From positions 1,798,001 through 1,862,000 of the forward strand of contig OV121088.1 in NCBI GenBank assembly GCA_921293015.1: a stretch of 64,000 nucleotides of DNA, in the 5' to 3' direction. Numbering within the stretch: the stretch's first letter is position 1; every line of letters starts with the position of its first letter. A program made the translations under genes and the position numbers. The notes under the pieces were generated by a model. The model was not told where the DNA came from and did not search any database. It saw only the letters and a program-made list of their open reading frames with translations. Below are positions 9,960 through 21,477 of this stretch, one piece after another. Origin of the DNA: Phorcus lineatus. Its lineage: Eukaryota > Mollusca > Gastropoda > Trochida > Trochidae.

Positions 9960-11536
9960 GCTACCAGTACAATAAAGAAGTTGATTATCCATAAAATTCC
10001 TTGTTGCCCATATTCTAGGTTTATTCAAAACAACACACCGTGAGTGTTTGCTCCTTTTTGAGAGTTAATCGACCATACAGTTTTCGCTGAATGTGGTGCA
10101 TTTAAAAGATGTATTTAAAACATGACACTAGGAAATAGCTGACAACAAATACAGAGATTGATAAAAAGTGATATCGTTTCAATAACCTTTTTTGTAATCA
10201 TTTATCAGTTTTTTCAAAACCGCCCTCAGTGATCATCCAGCCTGTTTGCTTATCCCTTTTCCTGTATGTTAAATTCATCCTATTAATTGTAAGCTACATG
10301 TTGTTTTACGGAAACAACAGAATATTAAAATCAAAATAGACAGATTTACGCCGATTAACGTGATTGACTTTCTCTGAAGATGGAACATATAGATTGTAAC
10401 CTAGAACCCTACTGTTAAAGGGCCATTGTGAATGTTAGTGTTTCTAATACAAAATGTTTTGAAAAACGCCTCAAAATTATATCAGTTGGTAGATAATTGT
10501 TTCAGCTAAAACATGATATGTGAGAAATAGTATATATACCAAGACAAGTCGGTGTAATTATACTTCAACCGCACGAGTAGCGCGCTACTGAATTATGATG
10601 TCAATACGCGGATTTTCCTTTCCTGTGTACTACGTAAGCTCGGGTTTTAATGATAGCAAATAAACAAATACAATTTCTTTTCTTAAAATATTATAAACAC
10701 TTGAAATTCGGTTAAAAGAAATAACCATAATTTTTTTACACAAAAAAGATGACTAAAACTTGCAAAACAAAAAAAGGTTGTTGTTGTTGTTAATTTAATG
10801 TAAAACATATTCACGTTACATATGCAAATTAAAAAGATCCTTGTTTCGTGGAAGACTGAGAAATTATAATAGATTCAGTTGTCACAACACGGGGTTATGC
10901 TAATTATCTCGCCTTGCTTTATGGAAATTAAAAAGTTTATAAGAGTTTCTTCGCCATCAACTTGGTCATGAATTATTTAATTGAAAACAACGTTCAATGG
11001 GCGCGCAGAATATGAATAGTCAAGTAACCTGCCCATATTGAAACGAATCAAACTCAAAGTATAGCGAGTATGACCTTCAAATAAATCATAAATGTGTTTC
11101 GCCGTTTTGACTTTCCTTTTGTCGACCGACTTGTCTCCCTTCTGGTCTATCGTCGTTTTAACTGTATCCTGCTTCTCTTTTCCGCCCCCAAGTGGTTATC
11201 TTTGATTAAAGGATGGTAGCCAACTACGACCACAATGCTTTGCGCAATAAAATAATAAAGTCGATCTATTCATAGACACGGGAAACACCATTACTAATTA
11301 GTTAGATTTCTCGGCTTATTTGGGGTCTAAACAATTGACGGAAAATTGTGTAAAGATCTTTGAACGCGATGGATTTTTGGCACTATTTTCTAATTTGTAT
11401 CAACATACTTTGTGGCCTTTAAGGTATAGGGACTGCTCTACCGGGATAACCTGTGAACTGTTCGAGCAGTACTGTTTGTGAATTATCATTACATGCTTCT
11501 GAAAATAGCAAAAATGTGTTTCAAATGGACTTTGTT
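9960..11536. other. Non-coding, no feature seen
   Basis: AT-rich with no ORF of note, apart from scattered short A and T runs and a (GTT)n run near 10778. Confidence 0.45.
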
Positions 11537-12016
11537 TTAAAGAGCCACTCCGTGAGTTGTTGGAGTCATATATGCCAAACTTAATCAGCCGTGTCATTTG
11601 ACAGCGAAGTATCGACTGTTACCAAAAAGACACATTTTAAAGATTATTGGCTTTATTACAGTGACAATATGAAGGTAGAACGTCGCAATTATGATCGAAA
11701 ACCGGACAATGGCGCGCGTCAAATAGTCAAACGTAATTTTGGAGACTTATCTAAAACAGCCAGTAGGGCGGTTATGTGTTGATAGTGCTTGTTAGGTTTT
11801 ATGACTAGTATTCATGTATATTGGACGTGATATCTCCCCCTCTGTGCATTTATAAGGCTGTTTTTAGATTTTCATGGAAAACCAGTATTTGTCATATATA
11901 TATGTCTTTTGGACATGAAAAGTTAAGATGTTTTGATTTTATATCACCACATATGACATTAAGGTTCGTATCAAAGGTAAATAATATGTCATGAAAATCA
12001 CGTGGTGGCTCTTTAA
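11537..12016 (+). mobile_element. TTAA-type MITE A, copy 1 (480 bp)
   Basis: Starts TTAAAGAGCCACTCCGTGA and ends with the inverted form (TCACGTGGTGGCTCTTTAA). TTAA at both edges matches the piggyBac-type target site, although other superfamilies can use it. The interior has no intact ORF. A second copy lies inverted at 31910-32385. Confidence 0.85.
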
Positions 12017-12124
12017 GAAATAGGCCATTTGAAAACTATTTCATTGTGTCCCTTTAAAAATATTATTGATAATAATCCTGATAAACCATGACTCAAAATA
12101 TAGTAACTCAATTCAAAAGAACAT

Positions 12125-12441
12125 TTAAAGGGACACAGAGTATGTTGTTGGGGTAAAATATGAAACTTATCAACAGCAGATACAACTACCAATATAGAAT
12201 GGTAGTGTTAAGCATATCACATATGTATTATACAAGCAAATGGGACGTAGAATTTCAACCTAGTAACAATTATATTGCCGATTGTCGATTATTATAGAAA
12301 AAAGTAAATATCATATTTTTGACATTTAAGTGATGAAATGTATTTTTTCGACATGATTTGAACGTTACGAAGCTCACATGATATATTTGCCATTACTTAA
12401 GCAACATCCAAAATATTGAAACATATTCTGTGTCACTTTAA
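12125..12441 (+). mobile_element. TTAA-type MITE C, copy 1 (317 bp)
   Basis: The ends are TTAAAGGGACACAGAGTATG and the inverted CATATTCTGTGTCACTTTAA. A partial copy is at 56162. The related string 'gtgtccctttaa' at 12044 may be another end fragment. Confidence 0.8.
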
Positions 12442-12489
12442 CGAAACGAGACAACCCTATCTCAAAATGCATTCGGCTCAAGAGCCTAC

Positions 12490-13865
12490 ACTATTTAACG
12501 GTAGGAAGAGAGTAATATAGTCGCAAGCGACGACAAAAGGATTCAGCGCATAAAAAGCACATTCAGTACAAAGATAGTGATGTTAGCTACCTGCCCTGAA
12601 AATTTCATGAAGATTGGTGCATGCATTAAGCTTCAGCGGCATGTTTTATCTGAAAATTGCGATTATTGGAAAGAAGTTGATAATGTGGAAAAAGTATGCT
12701 AATTAGGAATTCGCCGTGATTTGCTTTTTTCCTCGTGATGTAATTGCCTATCGTTTAAAACAGGTTTCAGGTCTCTAAGTGCATTTTGAAAAAAATTCCC
12801 ATGTTAATTTTTCAAAATTTCGATCCTACTGTGCCTTTAACGCTTATGCCGATTAAGCCCAAAAGCTTATTGTTGCATCGTCACATGAAGCTCTATCAGG
12901 CTGGCAAGTTTGGCTGTAATAGCTTTAGCGGTTTGGGCTGAATCGTGTCCACAAGAATCGTCGAATCATGACAAGCAATTTCTGGAACAAATAAGTTGAT
13001 AATGTGCAAAAACTATAATAGTTAGGAAATCGTCATGATTGACTTTTTTGTTTGAATTGATATTACGCTTCTTTCAAAACAAGTTTCAAGTCTCTAAGTG
13101 CATTTTGAAAAATTAGCCCATGTTAATTTTGAAAAAGGTATTTTTCCCGATTTTGATCGATTATTGTGAACGGAAATGACTGTTCGCGACCAATGTTTTT
13201 ATTGATTTGTAAAGTTCTCATAGTGGTTTCAGATTCCTGAGAAAATAGTGCAGTTGTGAGTCTAACTTTTTGAGTTATCGCCCCTTGAACATGCTCACAT
13301 GTGCTAAGTCGCCCGACTTCGAAGGGTTGCTGAGTAAAAAGTATTAAAGTTTGAGGTACAATTTAGAGTATCCTTTTCTCCTCAGTACTTCAGCTACAAC
13401 ATATGTAACTTTAAGCTCTGAGATGCTAGTATCTTCGGAGGAGAAGATTCTCAAAGGTGCGTGGGGTCCGAAAATTTCAAAAAGTCAAAAAAAGTAATAT
13501 GGCGGCGTAAGTATGCATGCTACGAAGTCGCCATGATTTACTTTTTTGCTCCAAATGTAATTGCCTATCGTTTAAAAAAAGTTTTAGGTCTCTAAGTGCA
13601 TTTTGAAAAAAAATCCCATGTTAATTTTTGAAAATTTGATTGGTACTGTGCCTTTAACGCTTAATCCGATTAAGCCCAAAAGCTTATTAGAACCCCTTCT
13701 CATGAAGTTCTACCAGACTGCGAAGTTTGGCTGTTGTAGCTTTAGCGGTTTGGGCTAAATCGGGTCCACAAAATCAGTGGAAAAAAAAAAAAACAAAAAC
13801 AAAAAAAACAAAAAAAAAAACACGCCAATAACAATAAGGATTCAGCAAAATTGCTGAATCCTTAA
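12490..13865 (+). repeat. Composite repeat of three diverged units with a 3' hairpin
   Basis: The block 'tctaagtgcattttgaaaa', followed by 'cccatgttaattt', recurs at about 12774, 13095 and 13590, and 'gcttaagcc/aagcccaaaagcttatt' recurs in two of the units. The block ends with an A-rich run and then a hairpin, AAGGATTCAGC-aaaatt-GCTGAATCCTT (13837-13863). A related copy ends in a different hairpin at 34855-34885. No coding capacity; class unknown. Confidence 0.7.
13780..13820. repeat. A-rich (AAAAAC)n tract
   Basis: About 40 bp of A with occasional C, just before the terminal hairpin of the composite repeat. Confidence 0.85.
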
Positions 13866-14030
13866 ATATTAGAAGAGAAACAACCAGCTGATGCTGAAAA
13901 CGTGTATATGAATCTAAAAGTGAGAATGTTCACGTGTGCAACGTTCAGTAGGCCTTCCGGGCGGTAAAGGATAAACAAAACTAAATCTAAATTCGTGGAT
14001 TCCATATGAAGAAGAAAATGTTTTATTAAC

Positions 14031-14071
14031 ATGTATATATATATACATATGTGTGTGTGTGTGTGTGTATG

Positions 14072-14137
<66 letters not shown>

Positions 14138-14165
14138 CATACATACACACACACATATATATATA
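14031..14165. repeat. Compound (TA)n/(TG)n/(CATA)n microsatellite
   Basis: A run of TG and TATG units, about 30 TA units, then CATA/CA units, roughly mirror-symmetric. It abuts the left flank of the Penelope-like element. Confidence 0.9.
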
Positions 14166-14337
14166 AGCAAATTGCACAAACCAAAGAGGTTTTGTGTTGT
14201 TTGGCCTTGTAGGGGTTTGGAAGAGTGCTCAACATTGATGGATGGAGCAAGATAAATGTAGTATATAAGTCAATGTTTTCTACATTATCTGCCCTAAACA
14301 GACTGCCCTAAACAACAGCGGCTACAACCATAAACTC

Positions 14338-15168
14338 ATGTACAACCCCCAGGAAAACCAAAATAAAAAACGCCAAAGAAAACGGCAAGTAACATGGTTC
14401 AACCCTCCTTTCGACCTTGCAGTCAAAACTAACGTCGGCAAACAATTCCACAGCATCCTCCAAAAATCATTTCCCATCACAAACCCCCTCAGCAAAATAT
14501 TCAACAAAAACACAGTCAAGCTCAGCTACAGCTGCATGCCAAGTCTTAAAAATATCATCGACAGCAACAACAAAAACGTCAGGAAAACCAAAGAAAAACC
14601 AAATGAAAAAACCTGCAACTGCAGAAGTCCAAAAACTTGCCCTCTTAAAGGAAACTGTCTTGCCAAATCAGTGATTTACCAGGCTAAAGTCATAACAGAA
14701 AACAAAATTGAAACTTATGTTGGCCTTACAGAAACTGAATTCAAAACCAGGTTTAATAACCACAAAACATCCTTCAACAACCCCAGCAAAAAGAATGTCA
14801 CAGAACTCAGCAAATACATCTGGCAGCTAAAAGATGAAAACACGGACTTCAACATGGAATGGTCAATTATTGGCAAGTCAAATCCATACTCAAACACAAG
14901 CAAAAGATGCAACCTCTGCATATACGAAAAATTTATCATCATCTGCAAACCTCAAATGGCAACCCTTAACAAACGTAACGAGTTGGTCAACACATGTAGA
15001 CACAACAGTAAATTCCTGCTCAGAAACAGCCAAAACCAAAAACCAGCCCCAAAACGCAGCAACCCAAGAAACAAAGAAACACATAGCCAAAACGCAACCA
15101 ATGGGCGCCAATCAGCCAACAAGCCCAAGCGCATTCACGTAACAACAAGTGGCCAAAACCTGACATAA
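14338..15168 (+). CDS. GIY-YIG endonuclease domain of a Penelope-like element (truncated ORF)
   Basis: 276 residues from the first ATG, but the true frame is open further upstream, so this Met is internal. Seen: a basic region and WFNPPFDLAVKTNVGKQF at 20-37; KIFNKNTVKLSYSCMP at 53-68; a zinc-finger-like CNC...C....C at 93-107; then the GIY-YIG nuclease, VIYQA (112-116), YVGL (127-130), R138, TELSKYIW (155-162), and CNLCIYEK with Glu197. These blocks in this order are characteristic of Penelope-like element C-termini, where the nuclease cuts the target to prime reverse transcription. The frame is uninterrupted, so the copy is fairly young or was constrained until recently, but it cannot be autonomous without its RT domain. 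The C-terminal ~45 residues are Asn/Lys/Thr-rich and non-descript. Confidence 0.92.
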   Translation: MYNPQENQNKKRQRKRQVTWFNPPFDLAVKTNVGKQFHSILQKSFPITNPLSKIFNKNTVKLSYSCMPSLKNIIDSNNKNVRKTKEKPNEKTCNCRSPKTCPLKGNCLAKSVIYQAKVITENKIETYVGLTETEFKTRFNNHKTSFNNPSKKNVTELSKYIWQLKDENTDFNMEWSIIGKSNPYSNTSKRCNLCIYEKFIIICKPQMATLNKRNELVNTCRHNSKFLLRNSQNQKPAPKRSNPRNKETHSQNATNGRQSANKPKRIHVTTSGQNLT

Positions 15169-15169
15169 G

Positions 15170-15217
15170 CTATCACTTGACAAATGCACTCAGCATGAAA
15201 CAGAGCTGTAGTGATAG
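15170..15217 (+). ncRNA. Degenerate hammerhead-ribozyme-like fold at the end of the Penelope element
   Basis: Begins two bases after the stop codon. Stem I is CTATCAC (15170-15176) with GTGATAG (15211-15217). The core position reads TTGACAA (consensus CTGATGA). Stem II is ATGC-actca-GCAT, followed by GAAA (consensus), a short stem III CA-gagc-TG, then TA at the expected cleavage position. Two core bases (C3 and G8) deviate, so it is probably inactive. Penelope-like elements are known to carry hammerhead motifs in their terminal repeats, which supports the reading. Confidence 0.5.
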
Positions 15218-15257
15218 ACTATTTTGATAATGTAGAAAACATTGACTTATGTACTAC

Positions 15258-15260
<3 letters not shown>

Positions 15261-15340
<80 letters not shown>
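15261..15340. repeat. (TA)n microsatellite, ~40 units
   Basis: Pure TA run directly abutting the right inverted repeat of the Penelope-like element, so likely its target site. Confidence 0.95.
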
Positions 15341-15343
<3 letters not shown>

Positions 15344-17410
15344 ACATGCTATACAAATAATATTGCCACATAAAAAAACGGTAAACATTACAATATGTTT
15401 ATATGAATGACGTCCTACCTTGCTTTTGCTCGAATTGAACAAAATGGCCCCGCGAGCTGTGAAGAATTAACAAAATTCTTGAATGTTCCTAGCAGTTTGA
15501 GACCTTTAGCTACAAAAGGGTGTTCAACAGTGTGGAAAGATTCTAACATTTCGAGTTCCAGAGTATATTCTTAAAAACTTAATAACTTCTATATTACAAT
15601 GTAACAATAAAGTTACAATATTATTTAAATGGTAAAATAATTTTCATATAAACAAGCTACAATATTACATCGACGAAATAAGAAATATAATTGCACTTAC
15701 AGAAAACGACATTGCTCCATTGGTCTTAACTAACACGACCGACAAGAGTGCTGTGACGCTCGTTTGACGCGTGAATCGACGAGGCTTTGTCTGTTCGTAC
15801 ATGCCCGTATGTTTAAATCATATCACGCTCATAAGCCCGAGCGTGATATACAATAAACTCAGCAGCATTGTTAAAGGGTGTCACATATTCCAGATTCGTG
15901 AAAAAATTAAGTATTATCAATCGCATGATAAATAGTCTTAAATCCTGAGAATAAACAGTTCCATTGTCATTCTTACCTGAATGCATAAATTATGCTAACG
16001 AAAATCTTTAGCTCTGGAGTCTGATGGATCTCAAAATTCAACTCATTATATTTTAGATAAATTTTTTACAAAGAATTAAAATTTGTATTGATCAAAATCA
16101 GATAGATTAGTTTATAATGGTTTATGAACTTCGCTGCCTATTTAGTTTGTTTCTAAGAACACAACGACACTATTGGCGCTAGAAATAATCGCATTTTTTA
16201 AAAACAAAAATAAATAAAAATCGTCAAAGTTACATTCCAAGACAATTCCAGATAATGAATAAGCGGGAAAGCTCATGACCTCATGAAGTTATTCAACTGT
16301 ATCGAATTGCTCATTCATCTGTAATGATTTAGATTTGATCTTAGGGAACCATTGAAATACAGCGCAGGGAATGTGTAGCAGCTTTTATTTTTAAAACCAA
16401 TAATTCCACTGAGAGTTAAAAACAGAAATTAATGTATATGACTTTTTTTCCTTTAATAATAATTATTATTTGCGATTTTGAAGTCAAATCAAAGTTTATC
16501 GTGGAGATAAAATGACAAAAAAATGCTGCAAACTGAACCATAAGGTGTGATGGTATCCCTGGCAACGAAAACAGGTGCGAGAGAAATATAGCAGTTTTAA
16601 GATCAGAGTTATAGTGTTTCGTTAAGGTGTTAATTCTTTTTGTAAAGGGTGTGTCACTTAACGGTTTGTTCTTTGATGAGACACGAAGTGCTTATCACGA
16701 GATGTATAACTATGATGAAATTATTCACATGCTATCTAAGTGCATAACTTATGTTAATGTATGAATGACTTGTGAGCAAAGCTCTCGCTTTTACCTATAC
16801 GGACAAGCGGATTTATATCACCCGCTGCTAATGTAAGCATCGATAAACGGTAAAACTTCCTTGCAAATGTGCTGGAGCTGACACCAACTTTCAAATGACG
16901 TGAATAGTCGTTGTCTGATATTCCAAACACTATGAATCCTATTCTCTATTTTCTCAATTAAGTAGATAAGTGTCCAGTATAACGTTTTGCGAATTGATGC
17001 GCGCAAGTTGTACACTGTCCAATCCAAATAGCGACTTCGAACTTTTATATTGTCTATTTCCTTACCGAATAGCATTTGAATTACATTCTCAATGAGTACT
17101 TCAAGACGAAATTACACTTTTGCACATCTCACAGAGTATCTCTTTAACAAATTGCGATATAACCACGTGACCACCCGTTCTTGCTTGCACAACAGAAGGC
17201 GAAGAAAAAGAAAACTGGACATATGTTACGGTGCACGTAGAACACGTATATAAGCAGCATTTGGTTAAACTTAACCCTAACTATTTAAAAAAAAAAAAAA
17301 AATCATAGCAAAAGAGTTTTTAAAATCAAAATATTGATTTAATTTTCTTTCTAAAAAAGTTTTTTTCCAGAAATATCTGATCATATTAATCATTCTTCTG
17401 ATATGTGGTA
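15341..17410. other. Non-coding, nothing recognisable
   Basis: AT-rich. A minus-strand ORF at 16818-17075 has no recognisable motif and no clear splice sites. There is a poly-A run near 17287. Confidence 0.4.
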
Positions 17411-17413
17411 TAG

Positions 17414-17616
17414 ACATGCAAATAGTATACGGTATGGAAAGAAATCATGAAAATAAAATCAGTACTGGAGACGTTGCCTTAGTGAATACAAAGCTGGTCG
17501 ACAACAAAGAGGCGGTTATGATACGAGGATTATACGGAATCAGTGTCACGGTGGAGGACAATCTCCGTTGTCCGCCGACAATGTGTCTTCTAGCAGACGA
17601 TATCCGGTTTCTATAG
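17414..17616 (+). CDS. Orphan terminal-exon candidate, unrecognised
   Basis: The frame encodes GDVALVNTKLVDNKEAVMIR, then GLYGISVTVEDNLRCPPTMC and LLADDIRFL-stop. A pyrimidine-rich stretch ending in tag precedes it at 17413. Codon composition is richer in GC than the flanks, and the peptide is not low complexity, as expected for a real exon. I do not recognise the family and found no upstream partner exon. It could be a fragment of an old gene or element. Confidence 0.35.
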
Positions 17617-17869
17617 AGAAGATTCCCGCCCAAACGACACCTGTAGGATCGTGTAAAATGTTAGTGAAATAATTCGGTTAAGATCGAGTAGTTCCATCGC
17701 AGGTTAAAATGACCAAAATAAGGAATTGTGATAAAATCAATGTTCACATTGATATTTCCTAGGTCCTGTGTAAGTATCAAATGTCACTTTAATTACACTT
17801 TGAGGCCCGGATTTGTGTGTCGAAACGAAATATCGGGATAATGGGAGTGTATTGTATGGTAGTCTTTAG

Positions 17870-19310
17870 GGACAACTTAAGGACCAAGTATTCATGTTTA
17901 CAGAGAGGACGTTTCATTATAGAATGTTTCAAAATTGATAGTATGTAGGGACATAATTAGGACCAAATATGTATGTTAAGAGAAGGTTTTGGATTATCGG
18001 AATATTTCTCATATGGTGGTTTGTATGGACAATTGAGAATACAAAGTTATGTGAGTTTAGAGAGACTTTCATATATGAAAGTATTATGGGCATATTGGTA
18101 CACATATGTTTTAAATGTTGTTGGATAAAAGAAAGTTTCAAAGGGTCAAATCATGGTCCACATATAAATGGAAAAAAAAGGTGTTGGATAAGAGAGAGTT
18201 AAATATTTGATAGCTTATAGGGAGATATCATGGTCCACATATAAATGTTTGAAAAGGTTTTGAGAGAGGTTATTTAAGATAGAATATAGGGACATATCTT
18301 TGTCCATATAGAAATTGTTAGTGGCTGGGTTGGATAAGAGAAAGAAAGCTGGACATATGTTACTGTGCACGTAAAACACGTATATAAGCATATAAATGGT
18401 TAGAGATGGTGTTTGATTAAAGAGAGTTTATATTAGACAGTATATAGGGACATATATTTGTCCACAAATACATCGTTAGAGATGTGTTGGATAAGAGAGT
18501 GTATAATATAATACAGTATATAGGGACACATCAAGGTCCACATATAAATGGTGAGAGATGGTTTTGGATAAGAGAGATTTTCACCTGATATAGTATATAG
18601 GGACACATCATGGTCCACATATAAATGTTAAGAGATGGTGTTGGATAAGAGAGAGTTTCACATTATATAGTATATAGGGACATATTTTGTCCACAAATAC
18701 ATCGTTAGAGATGTGTTGGATAAGAGAGTGTATAATATAATACAGTATATAGGGACACATCAAGGTCCACATATAAATGTTAAGAGATGGTGTTGGATAA
18801 GAGAGAGTTTCACATAATATAGTATATAGGGACACATCATGGTCCACATATAAATGTTGAGAGATGGTGTTGGATAAGAGAGAGTTTCACATAATATAGT
18901 ATATAGGGTCACATCATGGTCCACATATAAATGTTAAGAGATGGTGTTGGATAAGAGAGAGTTTCATATAAAATAATATATAGGGTCACATCATGGTCCA
19001 CGTATAAATGTTGAGAGATGGTGTTGGATAAGATAGAGTTTCACATAATACAGTATATAGGGTCACATCATGGTCCACGTATAAATGTTAAGAGATGGTG
19101 TTGGATAAGAGAGAGTTTCACATAACACAGTATATAGGGTCACATCATGGTCCAAGTAGAAATGGTGAGAGATGGTGTTGGATAAGAGAGAGTTTCATAT
19201 AAAATGATATATAGGGTCACATCATGGTCCACGTATAAATGGTGAGAGATGGTTTTGGATAAAAGAGAATTTCATATAATATAGTTTATAGGGACATATA
19301 GGATATATTG
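17870..19310. repeat. Minisatellite, 77-bp unit, ~18 copies
   Basis: The unit contains gttggataagagagagtttc, then 'tagtatatagggacacatca' and 'tggtccacatataaatg'. Copies at the left end are strongly diverged; those from 18480 to 19260 are close to one another. Near 18340-18393 one unit is interrupted by ~50 bp that duplicates 17207-17258. ORFs through it are artefacts. Confidence 0.92.
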
Positions 19311-20540
19311 AATGGGCGCTATTAAACTGATTGTCCTGATATTAAGATATGATATTATGTATAGCAACAAGAAAATCAGCATCCATATCACTTAATACTT
19401 GCAAAAGCCAACCTTTAAATACATGGGCACTGTTAAACCGAATTTGTTTTATAAAGATATGATATTATGTATGGCTACAAGAATAATCATCTTTTAACCC
19501 TTAAACAAGTGACAAGACGTTATCATTGAGAATTAAAAATTATTGCGCGAGTATTGTTTGGTATGAATTGTCATTCTTAAATGTTGACCCTCATATTTGA
19601 AACAAGATTATAGATAGTTTGAAAAGAGCAGAATGCCCCTTTGAATGCATATCATTTTTTTTATTTCTCTTACCTTGCATATCTATGAGATCATCTAGAA
19701 CCCTTATCGATATGACATGGCATCAACATTCACTGACAAATAGGTAAAATGTAAACGGTGTCAAATACGATATGTACTATAATCATGTCTACTGAGCATA
19801 TTTACATTAACAGATTTGGTGATAAAGACAATGCTACCCTCAACGAGCATCAGTGTCTGAAGACCATCGTGCAAAGTGTCTTTGATTCGCTGCATGCGTC
19901 TCTCTGATTAACACAAATAAAATAAGTTTGGTAAAATTTAAGACGCTTACTCGTGCAATTACTCACTGTATGTGAGAACCAATAGTCTCTAATACATCGA
20001 TCATGACCTGTATTTCAACTGATTATAGCGAAATTCAACATGATTTCATCCATGACGTAACATGTTTACAATATGGAGCGGCCATTCAAATCAGTAGAAT
20101 CAGAAGATGTTATTTAACCATCGCCACAAGGCGTTCATACCAAAACAGTTATCACTGCATTAGGCGACACACCTACACCGACTGGAGGAAGACGAAGAAG
20201 TTGGTACGATGAATGAGATACATCCTTGTTCCTGGAACCGGTCTGGAAACATCGCTAAATGAGATGCACAGCCACAAATGAAAGCCACGAGACCACACAA
20301 ATACTCACACAGTCCTAGAAGAAACACACAAATGAACAACGATCCTTCTTGAAGCCAAGATTGTAAAGGATGAAGGAATTTGAAGAACGATACTGGCCGA
20401 TGTTCCAATAAGAAGATCACATGTTTAGTTCCTTCTATGGCAGATGTCTTAATGGTTGCTTCTCCATTTTGGCTCAGAATTGTCGTTCTGGTAACGCTGC
20501 CATGGCAACCGAATTTGCTCGTATCGATCTTAATATTTTA
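19311..20540. other. Non-coding, nothing recognisable
   Basis: No long ORF with recognisable content. Near-duplicate short strings at 19330 and 19450 ('agatatgatattatgtat') hint at a local duplication of about 115 bp. Confidence 0.4.
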
Positions 20541-20541
20541 C

Positions 20542-20696
20542 CATCACCGACTCGCCCCTCTTCTGGTGTGATCTTACAAACCACAGTGCCGCTCGCACAG
20601 AAAGGTTGGCACACAGGCGTGCATACGGAACAGGTCGGACAGTTCATGACCAGAACAGAGAGACGACTAGATTTAGTATAACAGCTAAATGTTCCG
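20542..20696 (-). CDS. Candidate Cys-rich exon, unrecognised
   Basis: On the minus strand, an acceptor-like ctctagtag precedes 20696 and a donor G|gtaaaa follows 20542. The open frame reads GTFSCYTKSSRLSVLVMNCP, then TCSVCTPVCQPFCASGTVVC and KITPEEGRVGDG. The cysteine spacing and higher GC content suggest a real exon. However, the opposite strand is also open across this stretch, so coding status and strand are uncertain. No family assigned. Confidence 0.25.
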
Positions 20697-21477
20697 CTAC
20701 TAGAGATAGTGAACGGAGGGACAGACAGAACAAGGTACATGTATATCGTAAATAGATAGAAGGACAAATAAAACGTCATTCAATTAGTTTGTTTTGAGGC
20801 TTTATGTTACCCAAAGCACCTATATCTTTTTTTATCTTTTTCATCGCATGTGCCGACTTATTTCCACATCAGTGAACAGACATAGGAACTTATAGATTAA
20901 GACACCAGTGAGTGTAAAGCAATTAACTGACAGAGAAATAGAACAGACGTTTCATGAGACACCAGTGAAACCACATATGGACATGGAGAGACACTTTAGT
21001 TAACAGAAAGATCACAACTAAGACACTAAGAGACAATAGTGAACGGACAGATGGACACAGAGAGACAGCAATGAACGGGCAGATGGGCAGAGAAGATTAG
21101 GGAGGTATTATAAGGGCATAATGTTAAGCTAACGAAGATATAAATATGCAAATGATAAGAGAAAAACAACATTCAATAGTCGGACATTACCTGATGATTA
21201 ATCGTTGTGTCTCACAAGAACAATACATGAAACAGCACACCAAATGACAAAGATATGAAAAATGAGAGGAAAATCGTATATTGACTGGCATAATTCCTCT
21301 CTTAGCTTCGGAAATTTCGGTCATATTCTAGGTTAAGTGTTTTTAAACACAATCGCTCCTGAGAACTCAGTTTTTAAACGGAACCTTTTTGTACAAATTT
21401 ACCCCAGTGTTAAAACATAGACGGTTTCATATAGAGATAATAATTCAGCCTGCTTTGGCGATGAAAGGCATTGTACC

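Larger units (their letters stand above)
14254..15261 (+). mobile_element. 5'-truncated Penelope-like retroelement
   Basis: A 36-bp sequence at 14254-14289 (AAATGTAGTA...) recurs inverted at 15226-15261 with one difference, bracketing the GIY-YIG ORF. Directly outside the right copy is a long TA run, and another lies about 90 bp to the left of the left copy. The reverse-transcriptase domain is absent, so only the C-terminal part of the polyprotein remains. In the ORF frame, coding-like sequence continues upstream of the ATG to about 14269 (TALNNSGYNHKL), supporting truncation. Confidence 0.85.

Noticed and set aside
14715-15134. ORFs in other frames over the GIY-YIG ORF
   Set aside because: Shadows of the Penelope-like coding frame.
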